A DNA stretch of 64,000 bases from Flavobacteriales bacterium ALC-1 (GTDB lineage: Bacteria > Bacteroidota > Bacteroidia > Flavobacteriales > Flavobacteriaceae), in assembly GCA_000171875.1 (NCBI GenBank), contig ABHI01000001.1, forward strand, positions 1,065,001-1,129,000, in the 5' to 3' direction. Positions 26,211 to 35,952 of the stretch are shown piece after piece. Position numbers and translations under genes: made by a program. Under the pieces are notes generated by a model. The model worked only from the letters and a program-made list of their open reading frames with translations, was not told where the DNA came from and did no database searches. Positions within the stretch are counted from its first letter, which is position 1, and each line of letters begins with the position of its first letter.

Positions 26211-28118
26211 CTATAAAGCTTTGTCTATAATTTCTTGAACCACTTCTGGATTTAGTAAAGTACTCGTATCTCCTAATTGATTCGTTTCATTACAGGCAAT
26301 CTTTCTCAAAATTCGTCGCATTATTTTACCAGAACGTGTCTTTGGTAATCCGCTAGTAAATTGAATTTTGTCGAGTTTTGCAATTGGCCCTATTCGGTCT
26401 GTAATAAGCTGATTGATTTCTTTACGAAGGTTATCGTGGTTTCTAGTTTCACCAGAATCTTTTAGTGTCACATAACCGTAAAGCGCATTTCCTTTTACAT
26501 CATGTGGAAAACCTACTATAGCAGATTCTGCAACTGCTTGATGTTCGTTAATGGCATCTTCTATTGGTGCTGTTCCAAGATTATGACCAGAAACAATAAT
26601 AACATCATCTACACGACCTGTAATTCTATAATAGCCTACCTCATCCCTTAATGCACCATCTCCTGTAAAGTACATATTTTCATAAGCCGAAAAGTAGGTT
26701 TCTTTATAACGTTGATGATTTCCCCAAATAGTACGTGCCATGGATGGCCAAGGGAATTTTATACATAAGCGACCTTCTACCTGATTGCCTTTTATTTCTT
26801 TACCATTTTCATCCATTAATGCAGGTTGTACACCAATAAATGGTAAGGTTGCATAAGTAGGTTTTGTTGGTGTTGAAAATGGAATAGGCGTAATCATAAT
26901 TCCGCCTGTTTCTGTTTGCCACCACGTATCAACAATTGGGCTTTTCTTTTTTCCAATATTTTCATTGTACCAATGCCAAGCCTCTTCATTTATCGGCTCA
27001 CCTACCGTCCCTAATACTTTAAGAGAAGACAAGTCGTATTTTTCAACAAGTCCTGTTCCCTGTTTAGCTAGAGCTCTAATCGCAGTTGGTGCGGTATAAA
27101 ATTGAGTGACCTTATGTTTTTCTACAATATCCCAAAAACGTCCAAAATCTGGATAGCTTGGTACGCCTTCAAACATAACTGTTGTTGCGCCATTTGCTAA
27201 GGGTCCATAAACAATATAACTATGGCCTGTAATCCAACCTATATCTGCGGTACACCAATACACATCTTCTTCTCTATATTGAAATACATTTTTAAACGTG
27301 TAAGCTGTATACACCATATAACCAGCAGTAGTATGTACCATGCCTTTTGGTTTTCCTGTAGAACCGGAGGTATATAAAATAAATAAAGGGTCTTCTGCAT
27401 CTAAGATTTCAGCATTATAATCGCTGTAAGCTTCTTCCATAAGTGGTTCTAACCAATAGTCGCGACCTTCTTTCATGTTAATCTCAGAATGAATACGTTT
27501 TGCTACCAAAACAGATTCAATTCCAGGAGTATCATTTAAAGCTTCATCTACAATACCTTTTAAATCAATAGTTTTTGCGCCACGATAAGAACCATCTGAT
27601 GTAATGACCATTTTGGCATCACAATCATTAATTCGTGTAGAAAGTGCAGTGGCTGAAAAGCCTGCAAATACAACTGAGTGCACAGCTCCAATGCGAGCAC
27701 ATGCTAAAACCGAAATGGCCAATTCAGGAATCATAGGCAAGTAAATACAAACACGATCACCTTTTCCTATACCTTTTTCTTTTAGAACATTTGCAAATTT
27801 ACATACACGCTCATGTAACTGTTTGTAAGTAATATGTTCAGCAGTTTCGTTTGGGTCATTAGGTTCAAATATAATAGCTGTTTTGTCTCCTCGGGTTGGT
27901 AAATGTCTGTCTAAACAATTTTCGGTGATATTAAGTTTAGCACCTTCAAACCATTTGGCTTCGGGTTTCTTAAAATCCCAACTTAAAACGGAATCCCATT
28001 TTTTACGCCATACAAAATGTTCTTCGGCTATTTCTTCCCAAAATTGCTCAGGATTTCTAACTGATTTTCTATAGACTTGAAAATATTCTTCAAACTGTTT
28101 AATATGATAATTACTCAT
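26211..28118 (-). CDS. acs: Acetyl-CoA synthetase (AMP-forming)
   Basis: Activates acetate with ATP and CoA. The 635-residue length and motifs fit: YTSGSTGKPKGMVHT (P-loop), DTWWQTETGG, the TGD hinge region and the C-terminal PKTRSGKIMRR with the acetylatable Lys. It is the last gene of the long minus-strand run that includes a Na+/acetate-type symporter, a CE2 esterase and GlcNAc catabolism, both sources of acetate. The gap to the CE2 gene is 61 bp. Confidence 0.97.
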   Translation of the reverse strand: MSNYHIKQFEEYFQVYRKSVRNPEQFWEEIAEEHFVWRKKWDSVLSWDFKKPEAKWFEGAKLNITENCLDRHLPTRGDKTAIIFEPNDPNETAEHITYKQLHERVCKFANVLKEKGIGKGDRVCIYLPMIPELAISVLACARIGAVHSVVFAGFSATALSTRINDCDAKMVITSDGSYRGAKTIDLKGIVDEALNDTPGIESVLVAKRIHSEINMKEGRDYWLEPLMEEAYSDYNAEILDAEDPLFILYTSGSTGKPKGMVHTTAGYMVYTAYTFKNVFQYREEDVYWCTADIGWITGHSYIVYGPLANGATTVMFEGVPSYPDFGRFWDIVEKHKVTQFYTAPTAIRALAKQGTGLVEKYDLSSLKVLGTVGEPINEEAWHWYNENIGKKKSPIVDTWWQTETGGIMITPIPFSTPTKPTYATLPFIGVQPALMDENGKEIKGNQVEGRLCIKFPWPSMARTIWGNHQRYKETYFSAYENMYFTGDGALRDEVGYYRITGRVDDVIIVSGHNLGTAPIEDAINEHQAVAESAIVGFPHDVKGNALYGYVTLKDSGETRNHDNLRKEINQLITDRIGPIAKLDKIQFTSGLPKTRSGKIMRRILRKIACNETNQLGDTSTLLNPEVVQEIIDKAL

Positions 28119-28179
28119 TAAGCATTTATTTTAGACTAAAAATAGTATTAAAATTTAGTTTTGTTGCATCTAATTTTGA

Positions 28180-29265
28180 TTACCAATCAATATTTTTATC
28201 GATAAACTCAATTAAACTATTAGCCATTAGTTGTTGATCTTTAATTGAAGGATGCGCTTTAGCTTCTATGAAGGGCATAAAGTGAGCAAATACCTTTTCA
28301 TCATTAAGGTTTGCTATTGCTAGGTTAATATATTCCATCCATTTAGAACCTTCTTTAGCAGCATCCATACTCCCAAGAGAACAAATGATATTAGCATTAG
28401 GATATTCTTTTCTTAAACTTGTTACAAACTGTTGATAGGCATTTATAATATAGGCGTCATCTGGTGTTTTAGTTCCAAATCGTTTTTTAAACTCTTCATG
28501 CTCTGGTAAATTGACTAACCATGTGTCATTTTGTAATAGATTAATAACAACTACGTCTGGTTGGTATAAAGAGAAATCCCATCTACTAGTACTATCAGTA
28601 GGAATTAATCTATTATACATTTCGGACATTATTAAAGGATGCCAACTTATCGTTATACCAATACCACTTTTACAAATACATTGATATTCGGCATCAAAAT
28701 ATCTAGCAGTAATTGCAGCATAGCTTTTATAGTTATTAGTATAAGTGCTATCTGGCGAATCTTTTCCAGATAAATCTTCAATCGCGTAACCTGCTGTTAT
28801 AGAGTTTCCGTAAAATTCTATTTTTCGTTTCTTAGGTGCAGACTTTGGTAATAGCTTAGCATCATTACTAATCTTGAAACCAAAAAAATTAGTAGTACCA
28901 CGATTCCATTCAGCTCTTTTGAAAATTTCGATGGTGTGTTTTCCTTTAGATAAGTTTGAAGCCAATTCATAATATTGTTTCGTCTTACCAGGTCTCAAAA
29001 TAGAAATACTATCATTATCTATAATTATATTGTAATAATTATCCCCAGACTCATCTTTCAATAAGGCTTGAATAGATTCACCTTCAAAATTCATTTTTAT
29101 AGACGTGCCTGACCATGATAATTGAGCGGCTTCAAAACTGGTGCTATCTATTCTTCCCCAATATTCAATCTCAGGATTAGAAAAAGGTATAAATAGTTCA
29201 TTTTCATTAGAACAGCTAATTAGAGGGATTGATAAAACACATATGAGATAAAAGATTTTTTTCAT
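28180..29265 (-). CDS. CE2-type carbohydrate acetylesterase, lipoprotein
   Basis: A 361-residue lipoprotein (lipobox region LISC after a short signal). It has the two-domain layout of carbohydrate esterase family 2: an N-terminal beta-sandwich (about 25-135, with WSGTSI and the F-x-G-x-S type segment) and a C-terminal SGNH hydrolase domain (about 140-361) with FYGNSITAGY (Ser) and AHPS (His). CE2 enzymes deacetylate xylo- and gluco-oligosaccharides. It sits between the symporter (20 bp) and acs (61 bp), so the acetate it frees could be taken up and activated by its neighbours. Confidence 0.85.
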   Translation of the reverse strand: MKKIFYLICVLSIPLISCSNENELFIPFSNPEIEYWGRIDSTSFEAAQLSWSGTSIKMNFEGESIQALLKDESGDNYYNIIIDNDSISILRPGKTKQYYELASNLSKGKHTIEIFKRAEWNRGTTNFFGFKISNDAKLLPKSAPKKRKIEFYGNSITAGYAIEDLSGKDSPDSTYTNNYKSYAAITARYFDAEYQCICKSGIGITISWHPLIMSEMYNRLIPTDSTSRWDFSLYQPDVVVINLLQNDTWLVNLPEHEEFKKRFGTKTPDDAYIINAYQQFVTSLRKEYPNANIICSLGSMDAAKEGSKWMEYINLAIANLNDEKVFAHFMPFIEAKAHPSIKDQQLMANSLIEFIDKNIDW

Positions 29266-29285
29266 GATCTAAAGCATCTTTTTAA

Positions 29286-31064
29286 TTAATGCGTAGCTTC
29301 ACCTGCACCACTTGGAATTCTTATATTTTCAACAATCTCTTGAACGTCTTTTGGTGGTTCTGCTGTGAATTTCATAACAACTATTGAAACCACAAAATTT
29401 AAAATCATAGCTACTGTACCAAAACCTTCAGGTGAAATACCAAACCACCAATCGGCTTTTGTACCACCTCCAAACCAACCAAACTTAAATTTGGTCATAT
29501 AAAATAACATCGTTAAAATACCTATAACCATTCCGGCAATAGCTCCTTCCTTGTTCATTTTTTTATAAAAAATGCCTAAAATAATAGCGGGGAAAAATGA
29601 GGCTGCTGCTAAACCAAAGGCCAAGGCTACAGTAGCTGCTACAAATCCTGGTGGATTAATACCAAAATAACCAGCAACGCAAACAGCTATTACCGCAGAC
29701 AAACGTGCGGCAATTAATTCACCTTTTTCAGAAATTTTTGGGTTGATCATTTTTTTAATAAGATCATGAGATACAGATGAAGAAATTACTAATAGTAATC
29801 CTGCTGCAGTAGATAATGCAGCAGCTAACGCTCCTGCAGCAACCAATGCAATTACCCAATCTGGTAATTTGGCAATTTCTGGATTTGCTAAAACCATGAT
29901 GTCATTATCTACATATAATTCATTTATTGTATTTGGATTAGGACTCTTAAAGTCAAATTTACCATCTGCTCCTTTCAAGAACGCATTACCAGATACATAT
30001 GTAATAAGCCCATCATTATTTTTATCATTAAAAACTACTAACTCTGTTGTTTCCCATTTTTTAAACCATTCTGGCATACTCGCATAGGATTTATTTGAAA
30101 CGGTCTCAATCATATTTGTTCTTGCAAATACTGCAACAGCTGGAGCAGTAGTATATAAAATTACTATTAGTAATAACGCAATACCTGCAGATTTACGGGC
30201 ATCTTTAACTCGTTTTACTGTAAAAAATCGAACAATAACATGAGGCAATCCTGCTGTACCAACCATTAATGCTAGAGTAATTGCAAATACATCAATCATT
30301 GATTTTGAACCTTCTGTATATTCAGAAAAACCTAAATCTGTGCTTAATCCATCTAATTTATCAAGTAAAAATGTTCCTGAACCATCTGCTAATTCACTTC
30401 CAAATCCTAACTGTGGAATAGGATTTCCTGTCATTTGAATAGAGATAAAAATAGCAGGTACCATAAAGGCGAAAATAAGGACGCAATATTGAGCGACTTG
30501 TGTATAAGTAATGCCTTTCATACCACCTAAAACAGCATAAAATAAAACGATAATCATACCTATTATAACACCGGTGTTAATATCCACTTCTAAAAAACGG
30601 GAAAAGACTAATCCTACACCTCGCATTTGTCCTGCGACATAAGTAAAAGACACCAAAAGTGCACAAATGACACCTACTAATCGTGCGGTATTTGAATAAT
30701 ACCGATCACCGATAAAATCGGGCACTGTGAATTTCCCAAATTTTCTCAAATAAGGTGCTAATAATAGAGCCAAAAGCACATAACCACCTGTCCATCCCAT
30801 TAAATATACAGCGCCATCATAACCATTAAAAGAAATAATACCTGCCATGGAAATGAATGATGCAGCGCTCATCCAATCTGCTGCAGTAGCCATTCCGTTA
30901 GCTAATGGAGATACCCCACCACCTGCAACATAGAACTCTTTTGTAGAGCCAGCTCTAGACCAAATGGCAATTCCTATATATAGTGTAAAAGTGAGTCCAA
31001 CTAAAATGTAAGTCCAATTTTGAACGCCTAATCCTTCAATTAATAAGTTATGCATCATAACCAT
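29286..31064 (-). CDS. Sodium:solute symporter, acetate-permease type (large subunit)
   Basis: Inner-membrane transporter of 592 residues with about 13 hydrophobic helices; the signature regions EFYVAGGGVSPLANGMATAADWMSAASF and a long GxxxALxLL-type helix mark the SSS family branch of ActP and the two-component VC2705-type symporters. An extracytoplasmic loop with an EF-hand-like run (DKNNDGLITY) lies at about 350-385. The preceding DUF4212 gene overlaps it by 17 bp (8 bp if the start is the fourth codon ATG at 31055), so the two are made together. Neighbouring acs and esterase genes point to acetate or short-chain acids. Confidence 0.88.
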   Translation of the reverse strand: MVMMHNLLIEGLGVQNWTYILVGLTFTLYIGIAIWSRAGSTKEFYVAGGGVSPLANGMATAADWMSAASFISMAGIISFNGYDGAVYLMGWTGGYVLLALLLAPYLRKFGKFTVPDFIGDRYYSNTARLVGVICALLVSFTYVAGQMRGVGLVFSRFLEVDINTGVIIGMIIVLFYAVLGGMKGITYTQVAQYCVLIFAFMVPAIFISIQMTGNPIPQLGFGSELADGSGTFLLDKLDGLSTDLGFSEYTEGSKSMIDVFAITLALMVGTAGLPHVIVRFFTVKRVKDARKSAGIALLLIVILYTTAPAVAVFARTNMIETVSNKSYASMPEWFKKWETTELVVFNDKNNDGLITYVSGNAFLKGADGKFDFKSPNPNTINELYVDNDIMVLANPEIAKLPDWVIALVAAGALAAALSTAAGLLLVISSSVSHDLIKKMINPKISEKGELIAARLSAVIAVCVAGYFGINPPGFVAATVALAFGLAAASFFPAIILGIFYKKMNKEGAIAGMVIGILTMLFYMTKFKFGWFGGGTKADWWFGISPEGFGTVAMILNFVVSIVVMKFTAEPPKDVQEIVENIRIPSGAGEATH

Positions 31065-31302
31065 ATTTTTTATCGAGTTTATTCATTAGGCGTACGTAGA
31101 CAAATATTAAAATAACAAAAACATACATTGAGCCCTGTTGTGCAAACCAGAAGCCTAATTTAAAACCACCAACTTTAAATTCATTAAGAGCATCTTTAAA
31201 TAAAATTCCGGCGCCAAAGGATACTATAAACCATATAAATAGTAATATAAGAACATATCTTATATTTTCTTTCCAATAGGCTTTTGCGTTTTTTTTTGTC
31301 AT
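31048..31302 (-). CDS. DUF4212 small subunit of the symporter
   Basis: An 84-residue protein with two membrane helices (about 14-34 and 53-73) and the pattern of the DUF4212 small symporter subunit (AYWKENIRY...FGAGILF...GFKLGFWFAQQGS). This subunit is found directly ahead of VC2705-type sodium/solute symporters, exactly as here, with overlapping reading frames. Confidence 0.9.
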   Translation of the reverse strand: MTKKNAKAYWKENIRYVLILLFIWFIVSFGAGILFKDALNEFKVGGFKLGFWFAQQGSMYVFVILIFVYVRLMNKLDKKYGYDA

Positions 31303-31337
31303 TTTTTTCGTTTTAATATTGCTCTATTGTTTTCTTA

Positions 31338-32204
31338 TCACAAGTTGACTACTTCTATACAGCCTCTATCTGCAACTGTGATATAACATGCTTTATAGTC
31401 ATTATTAAAAGTAATATTTGTTGGCTTTTTTCCTTTTAGCTGTATTTCTTTTAATAAAACTCCTGTAGGTGATAATACAGCTACGGTTCCTTTTCCATAA
31501 CGACACACATAAATATTTCCTTTTTCATCACAACGCATACCATCTAAACCATAATCGTTAAAAGATATAAATAATGTTTTGTTTTTAACCGAACCATCTA
31601 AATTAATCTCATAAACCCATATTTTCCGTTGAACAGACTCATTCACATAAAGGTTTTTTCCATCTGGACTTACTTCAATGCCATTGGTCGTTCCCATATT
31701 TTTCTCTATGAGGTGAAATTTTTGGTCTCTTACCATCCATAAATTTCCAGTCTCATCATCCCAATTTGGGTCACTCGCATATAAAGTTCCGTTAGGTGAT
31801 ATGGCTAAATCATTAGGTTGATTCATTATTGAATCATGAGCGTATACTACCGGCTTAGTTTCCCCCTTTTTTATGCGTAAAATATTGTGATTGGTATAGT
31901 CCGCAATATACATATTATCGTTTTTATCAAATCGAATTCCATTACCTATACTCCCATTAGGAAGTTTGGTAAATAAAGATGCTTTCCCCTTATTATCAAC
32001 GACACCTATGGTGCCTTCTTCTTTAAAATTTACAGCGTATAAATTTCCTTTACTATCTACTGCAGGTCCTTCAATGCCTTTTGTAAAAACAAATTCTTTA
32101 GTAAAATCGACACTTGTATTATTGAATTTATCCTTTTTGCATGAAAGCAAAACGCTAAATGCAATCATAAAAAAGAATAGATATCTAAATACGTTGTAAT
32201 TCAT
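31338..32204 (-). CDS. SMP-30/gluconolactonase-like lipoprotein
   Basis: A 288-residue lipoprotein (signal peptide with SVLLSC lipobox) made of six-bladed beta-propeller repeats: each shows a G-x-x-x-D-x-x-GN-x-Y type strand (VDSKGNLYAV, FDKNDNMYIAD, ISPNGTLYASD, VSPDGKNLYVNE, CDEKGNIYVC). This fits SMP-30/gluconolactonase/LRE-like lactonases that open sugar lactones in a metal-dependent way; the metal ligands cannot be assigned with confidence. It is the gene before the DUF4212 subunit (35 bp) in the sugar/acetate run. Confidence 0.75.
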   Translation of the reverse strand: MNYNVFRYLFFFMIAFSVLLSCKKDKFNNTSVDFTKEFVFTKGIEGPAVDSKGNLYAVNFKEEGTIGVVDNKGKASLFTKLPNGSIGNGIRFDKNDNMYIADYTNHNILRIKKGETKPVVYAHDSIMNQPNDLAISPNGTLYASDPNWDDETGNLWMVRDQKFHLIEKNMGTTNGIEVSPDGKNLYVNESVQRKIWVYEINLDGSVKNKTLFISFNDYGLDGMRCDEKGNIYVCRYGKGTVAVLSPTGVLLKEIQLKGKKPTNITFNNDYKACYITVADRGCIEVVNL

Positions 32205-32290
32205 AATAAGTTAATACTTTATTGAGTAATCTACACATTCTTGTATGTAGCTATTAACAGGTCGTTTTAATTTTAGACACACCTTTGGTT

Positions 32291-32614
32291 CTATATTGAT
32301 TTAGAATAGATACTTTCTATTTGATGGTATATTGAGATGATTTGATTACCGATAGTGTTCATTAAGGTTAAGTCTTTGCTTTTAACATTGATTTCTATTA
32401 GCATATTTTTTTTACTTTCCTCTAAAGCTTTTATACTAAATTCTCCTTTTGGAAAAAAGACTTCCAAACCGTTCAGCTCTTCTTGGAGATATAAATCAAA
32501 CTCACCGCTGGTCCAGTTCAAAAATTTATTATACAATTGTTTATTTACAATAGATTCCCTTTGTGTCCAGTTATGATAAGGGCTTTTAAATGAAATATTT
32601 AATTCTTTGGTCAT
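32291..32614 (-). CDS. Uncharacterised 107-residue protein
   Basis: No family recognised. It is soluble, without signal peptide or membrane helix, moderately acidic, and reads like an alternating beta/alpha small domain: an N-terminal aromatic segment (ISFKSPYHNWTQRES), a middle with FDLYLQEELNGLEVFF and a C-terminal helix (NTIGNQIISIYHQIESIY). It lies 15 bp after the VCBS lipoprotein gene and 86 bp before the SMP-30-like gene, so it is a member of the run. Its position suggests an accessory role in sugar or acetate use, which is inference only. Confidence 0.6.
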   Translation of the reverse strand: MTKELNISFKSPYHNWTQRESIVNKQLYNKFLNWTSGEFDLYLQEELNGLEVFFPKGEFSIKALEESKKNMLIEINVKSKDLTLMNTIGNQIISIYHQIESIYSKSI

Positions 32615-32629
32615 AATAATGTATGTGCT

Positions 32630-35600
32630 TTATGTTTGATTTTTAAGCCTCAATAGTCTTAATGAATCATTTTTATTCATAATTATAAAGTGTACTTCTC
32701 CTTTAATGACAATCTTTTTAATCGCTTTTGCTTCACTATTATTAAAGTAACTTGTGTCATTAGCAAATTGAAAATCGTTATTCTCATTGCCCAGCAAAAC
32801 ATAGTTTTTTGAAGCATCATAACGAATAGTTTCTACCTCAGCATCAAACACATTACCTACAGCAAAAATGTCTAAATAACCATCATTATTAAAGTCATGT
32901 GTTTCAATACTTAGAGTAGGACTAAACTGCGCATGCTTTGGTAATTTCTTAATTTTAAACTGACCATTCCCATTATTCTCTATAATTATTGACTGAAAAT
33001 TTGAAGCCGTTAAATGAGTGGCTCTACTTAATTCATTTTCTCCATAAATATCGATGAGACTTGAGGTCGCAAATTCTTTATAGCTCGTTATTTTATTATT
33101 TAGGGAGGTTACTTGTTGCGAAGAACATTCTTTTCCTCTAATAGGTATTAAATCCCCTGTTTTTGAAACCTTGCTAAGAATAACATCAAAAGATGAATTA
33201 TTATCTAAATCATCTGCATAAATATGCAGCGGTTTATCTAAACTAGGATGAAACTTATTGTTTTCTCCCCAATTACCGATAATATAATCCATATGGCCAT
33301 CAGTATTAAAATCTACTTCATTAATGGTTTGATACCAGCCATTTAAATTACTTAATTCTGAGAATTCTTTCTTTTTAAAATGAGAATTATCATTCTCAAA
33401 TATGGTTATTGGCATCCATTCACCAACCACAATTAGATCAGAATCACCATCATTATCGTAATCTGTAAAAAGAGCTTCATTTACCATTTTTAATTCAGAA
33501 ACTTCGCTAATGCGTTCATTGGTGACAACCACAAATTTTCCATTTTTATTTTCTAGCAAATAAGATCCGTCTGATAATGGGTACATGCCATGCTTAACTC
33601 TTCCACCAATAAAAATATCCATGTCACCATCATTATCATAATCTGCACTAGCTACACCTTTTGTATTTGATAGCATATTTGGTAATCGCTCAGATTTCTC
33701 AAACAAGCCTTTGCCATTATTTATATAAAGTCTATCTGCTAATAAAGGAGAATTTTGTTCTACTTCATAGCCTCCAGAAGCGACATACAAATCTAAGTCA
33801 CTATCATTATCTACATCAATAAATATGGCGTCTGTGTCTTCATATATCTTATCAACTAAAAATAGTTTTTCATTGCTACTTATAAAACTGCCATCCTTTT
33901 TTTGAATGAATAGTGAGGCTATTTCATTTTTAGAATTTCCAACAAAAAAATCCTCTAAACCATCATTATTAACATCCCCAACAGTAAGAGGAGTACTAAC
34001 CTCAGATTGTTTTTGAGGTAATAATAATTGCAGATCAAAATCATCAAATTTATTTTCTATTTGCTGATAATCTATGCCAATATCAGTCGGGTTAATAGCC
34101 TCAAACAAGGGTTTTGATTTAGTGCTTTTCCGTATGCTTGGTTTTGCACTTTTAAAATCTAAAACTTGGTGTTTATTCGCTTTAATATTAGTTAACAACT
34201 GACTACATCCATTAGCCCAAATTACTTTTACACTATCTATTTTTGTTCTATCTCCTAATCCAAAATGCAATTTGTTAGTTACTGATGATTGATAACCTCT
34301 ACTCACAAAAAGTGTTTTAGACTGTTTTAATTCATCTGCATAAATATTAACCGTTGTCCCAATTCCAGAAATATTTTGTTCTGATCCTTTGAAAGAGAAC
34401 GCGATATAATTATTGCTGGAGTTGTTTTTGTAAATAGAAGCTTCCTCTGATTGATTATTAACGATCAAATCTAAATCACCATCATTATCTAAATCTGCAT
34501 ATACAGCTCCACATGAATTAATTTTATCATCTAAACCCCATTTTTGCGAAGTGTTTGTAAACGTTAAGTTTTTGTTATTCCTAAAAGCATAATTACTAAG
34601 CTTCGTTGAAGGCATCAGATTAATAGCTTCCTCTAAGGATACCTTTTTACGGTTTTGAATATTAGCCTTCATTTGGTTTCTAAAATCTTGATTGGAAAGA
34701 TCATTTTGAATACCATTGGTAACAAATAGATCGTTAAACCCATCGTTATCAAAATCTGCAATCAGTGGAGCCCAACTCCAATCGGTTTTAGCTATGCCTG
34801 CCAGTTGTCCTATTTCACTATAAGAATTATTACCATTATTAAGCTGCAGCATATTAGACATATACTGATGGTGATAACCTACGTTTACCAACGCATTAAA
34901 ATTTTCAGTACTCATGGTTGCCATATTCTGTTTGCTACGAATATGATCTTCTGCCAACATATCTAAGACAATTAAATCTGGTTTTAGGTCGTTATTAATA
35001 TCTGCAAAATCAGAACCCATACTATTAGCCGAAATGTGCTTTAAGTAGTCTATTATTTCGTTTTTAAAAGTGCCATCACCCTGATTAACATATAAAAAAT
35101 CAGGCTCTAAGAAATCATTAGCGACGTATATATCTTGTAAATCATCATTATTAAAATCGCCTATAGAAGCACTTAACCCCCAAGCTTTATTCTCAAGACC
35201 AGCAGTTTTTGTAACATTAGAAAATCGATTGCCATCATTTCTGAATAATTGGTCAGAATTATAAGCTTCTTTTTTAAGTTGAATGCGTTGGTCTATATTG
35301 ACATTATTTTGAAAATCTTGACGATGATTAACCAAATACATATCTAAATCATTGTCATTGTCATAATCAAAGAAGTAGGCTTGTGTAGAAAACCCAAAAT
35401 GATCCAAACCATATTCTGCTGCACTCTCTTTAAAAGTTTCGTCCTTCTGATTAATATATAGCTTATTTTTTCTAAGCTCATGGCTTTTTAATGAACCCGA
35501 TTTGCATACATAGATATCTAACCATCCGTCATTATTAATATCTATCATAGACACACCTGTTGTCCAACCATTATAATCTTTAGTCTTAGAACTAATCGTA

Positions 35601-35908
35601 ATGTCTTGAAACTTAAGATTACCTTGATTTACATATAGCTTATTGGTTTCTTGATTTGAAGAAAAGTACAAATCCTCTAAGCCATCATTATTAATATCGC
35701 CAACTGCTACACCCGCACCATTATAGATGTAAGAATAATTTATAAAATTGAAATAGAGATCTTCGGTTACATTATTTGCAAAATGAATATTAGAATGATC
35801 GCTATCAACTTTTTCGAATAATGTTGTATTGGCTATTTCTTTTTTAGGTTCAGAACAGTTACTAAGAATAACAATTAGTAATAATAAAAATAGTTTATCG
35901 CATTTCAT
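32630..35908 (-). CDS. VCBS/FG-GAP repeat lipoprotein with ASPIC/UnbV domain
   Basis: A large (1,092-residue from ATG 35908; two residues longer from 35914) surface lipoprotein: short hydrophobic signal with ILSNCSE lipobox, then many FG-GAP repeats carrying D-x-D-N-D-G-x-x-D calcium motifs (DINNDGLEDLYF, DYDNDNDLDMYL, DFNNDDLQDIYV, DVDNDSDLDLYV, DYDNDGDMDIFI), with an ASPIC/UnbV domain in the middle (about 510-590, GIGTTVNIYAD...HFGLGD). Such proteins often accompany SusC/SusD loci in Bacteroidota and are thought to bind glycans or scaffold surface complexes. It lies between the kinase gene (44 bp) and the 107-residue protein (15 bp). Confidence 0.88.
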   Translation of the reverse strand: MKCDKLFLLLLIVILSNCSEPKKEIANTTLFEKVDSDHSNIHFANNVTEDLYFNFINYSYIYNGAGVAVGDINNDGLEDLYFSSNQETNKLYVNQGNLKFQDITISSKTKDYNGWTTGVSMIDINNDGWLDIYVCKSGSLKSHELRKNKLYINQKDETFKESAAEYGLDHFGFSTQAYFFDYDNDNDLDMYLVNHRQDFQNNVNIDQRIQLKKEAYNSDQLFRNDGNRFSNVTKTAGLENKAWGLSASIGDFNNDDLQDIYVANDFLEPDFLYVNQGDGTFKNEIIDYLKHISANSMGSDFADINNDLKPDLIVLDMLAEDHIRSKQNMATMSTENFNALVNVGYHHQYMSNMLQLNNGNNSYSEIGQLAGIAKTDWSWAPLIADFDNDGFNDLFVTNGIQNDLSNQDFRNQMKANIQNRKKVSLEEAINLMPSTKLSNYAFRNNKNLTFTNTSQKWGLDDKINSCGAVYADLDNDGDLDLIVNNQSEEASIYKNNSSNNYIAFSFKGSEQNISGIGTTVNIYADELKQSKTLFVSRGYQSSVTNKLHFGLGDRTKIDSVKVIWANGCSQLLTNIKANKHQVLDFKSAKPSIRKSTKSKPLFEAINPTDIGIDYQQIENKFDDFDLQLLLPQKQSEVSTPLTVGDVNNDGLEDFFVGNSKNEIASLFIQKKDGSFISSNEKLFLVDKIYEDTDAIFIDVDNDSDLDLYVASGGYEVEQNSPLLADRLYINNGKGLFEKSERLPNMLSNTKGVASADYDNDGDMDIFIGGRVKHGMYPLSDGSYLLENKNGKFVVVTNERISEVSELKMVNEALFTDYDNDGDSDLIVVGEWMPITIFENDNSHFKKKEFSELSNLNGWYQTINEVDFNTDGHMDYIIGNWGENNKFHPSLDKPLHIYADDLDNNSSFDVILSKVSKTGDLIPIRGKECSSQQVTSLNNKITSYKEFATSSLIDIYGENELSRATHLTASNFQSIIIENNGNGQFKIKKLPKHAQFSPTLSIETHDFNNDGYLDIFAVGNVFDAEVETIRYDASKNYVLLGNENNDFQFANDTSYFNNSEAKAIKKIVIKGEVHFIIMNKNDSLRLLRLKNQT

Positions 35909-35952
35909 ATACATATATGTGTTTCATAATGAATTATGATAATAGCATAAAT

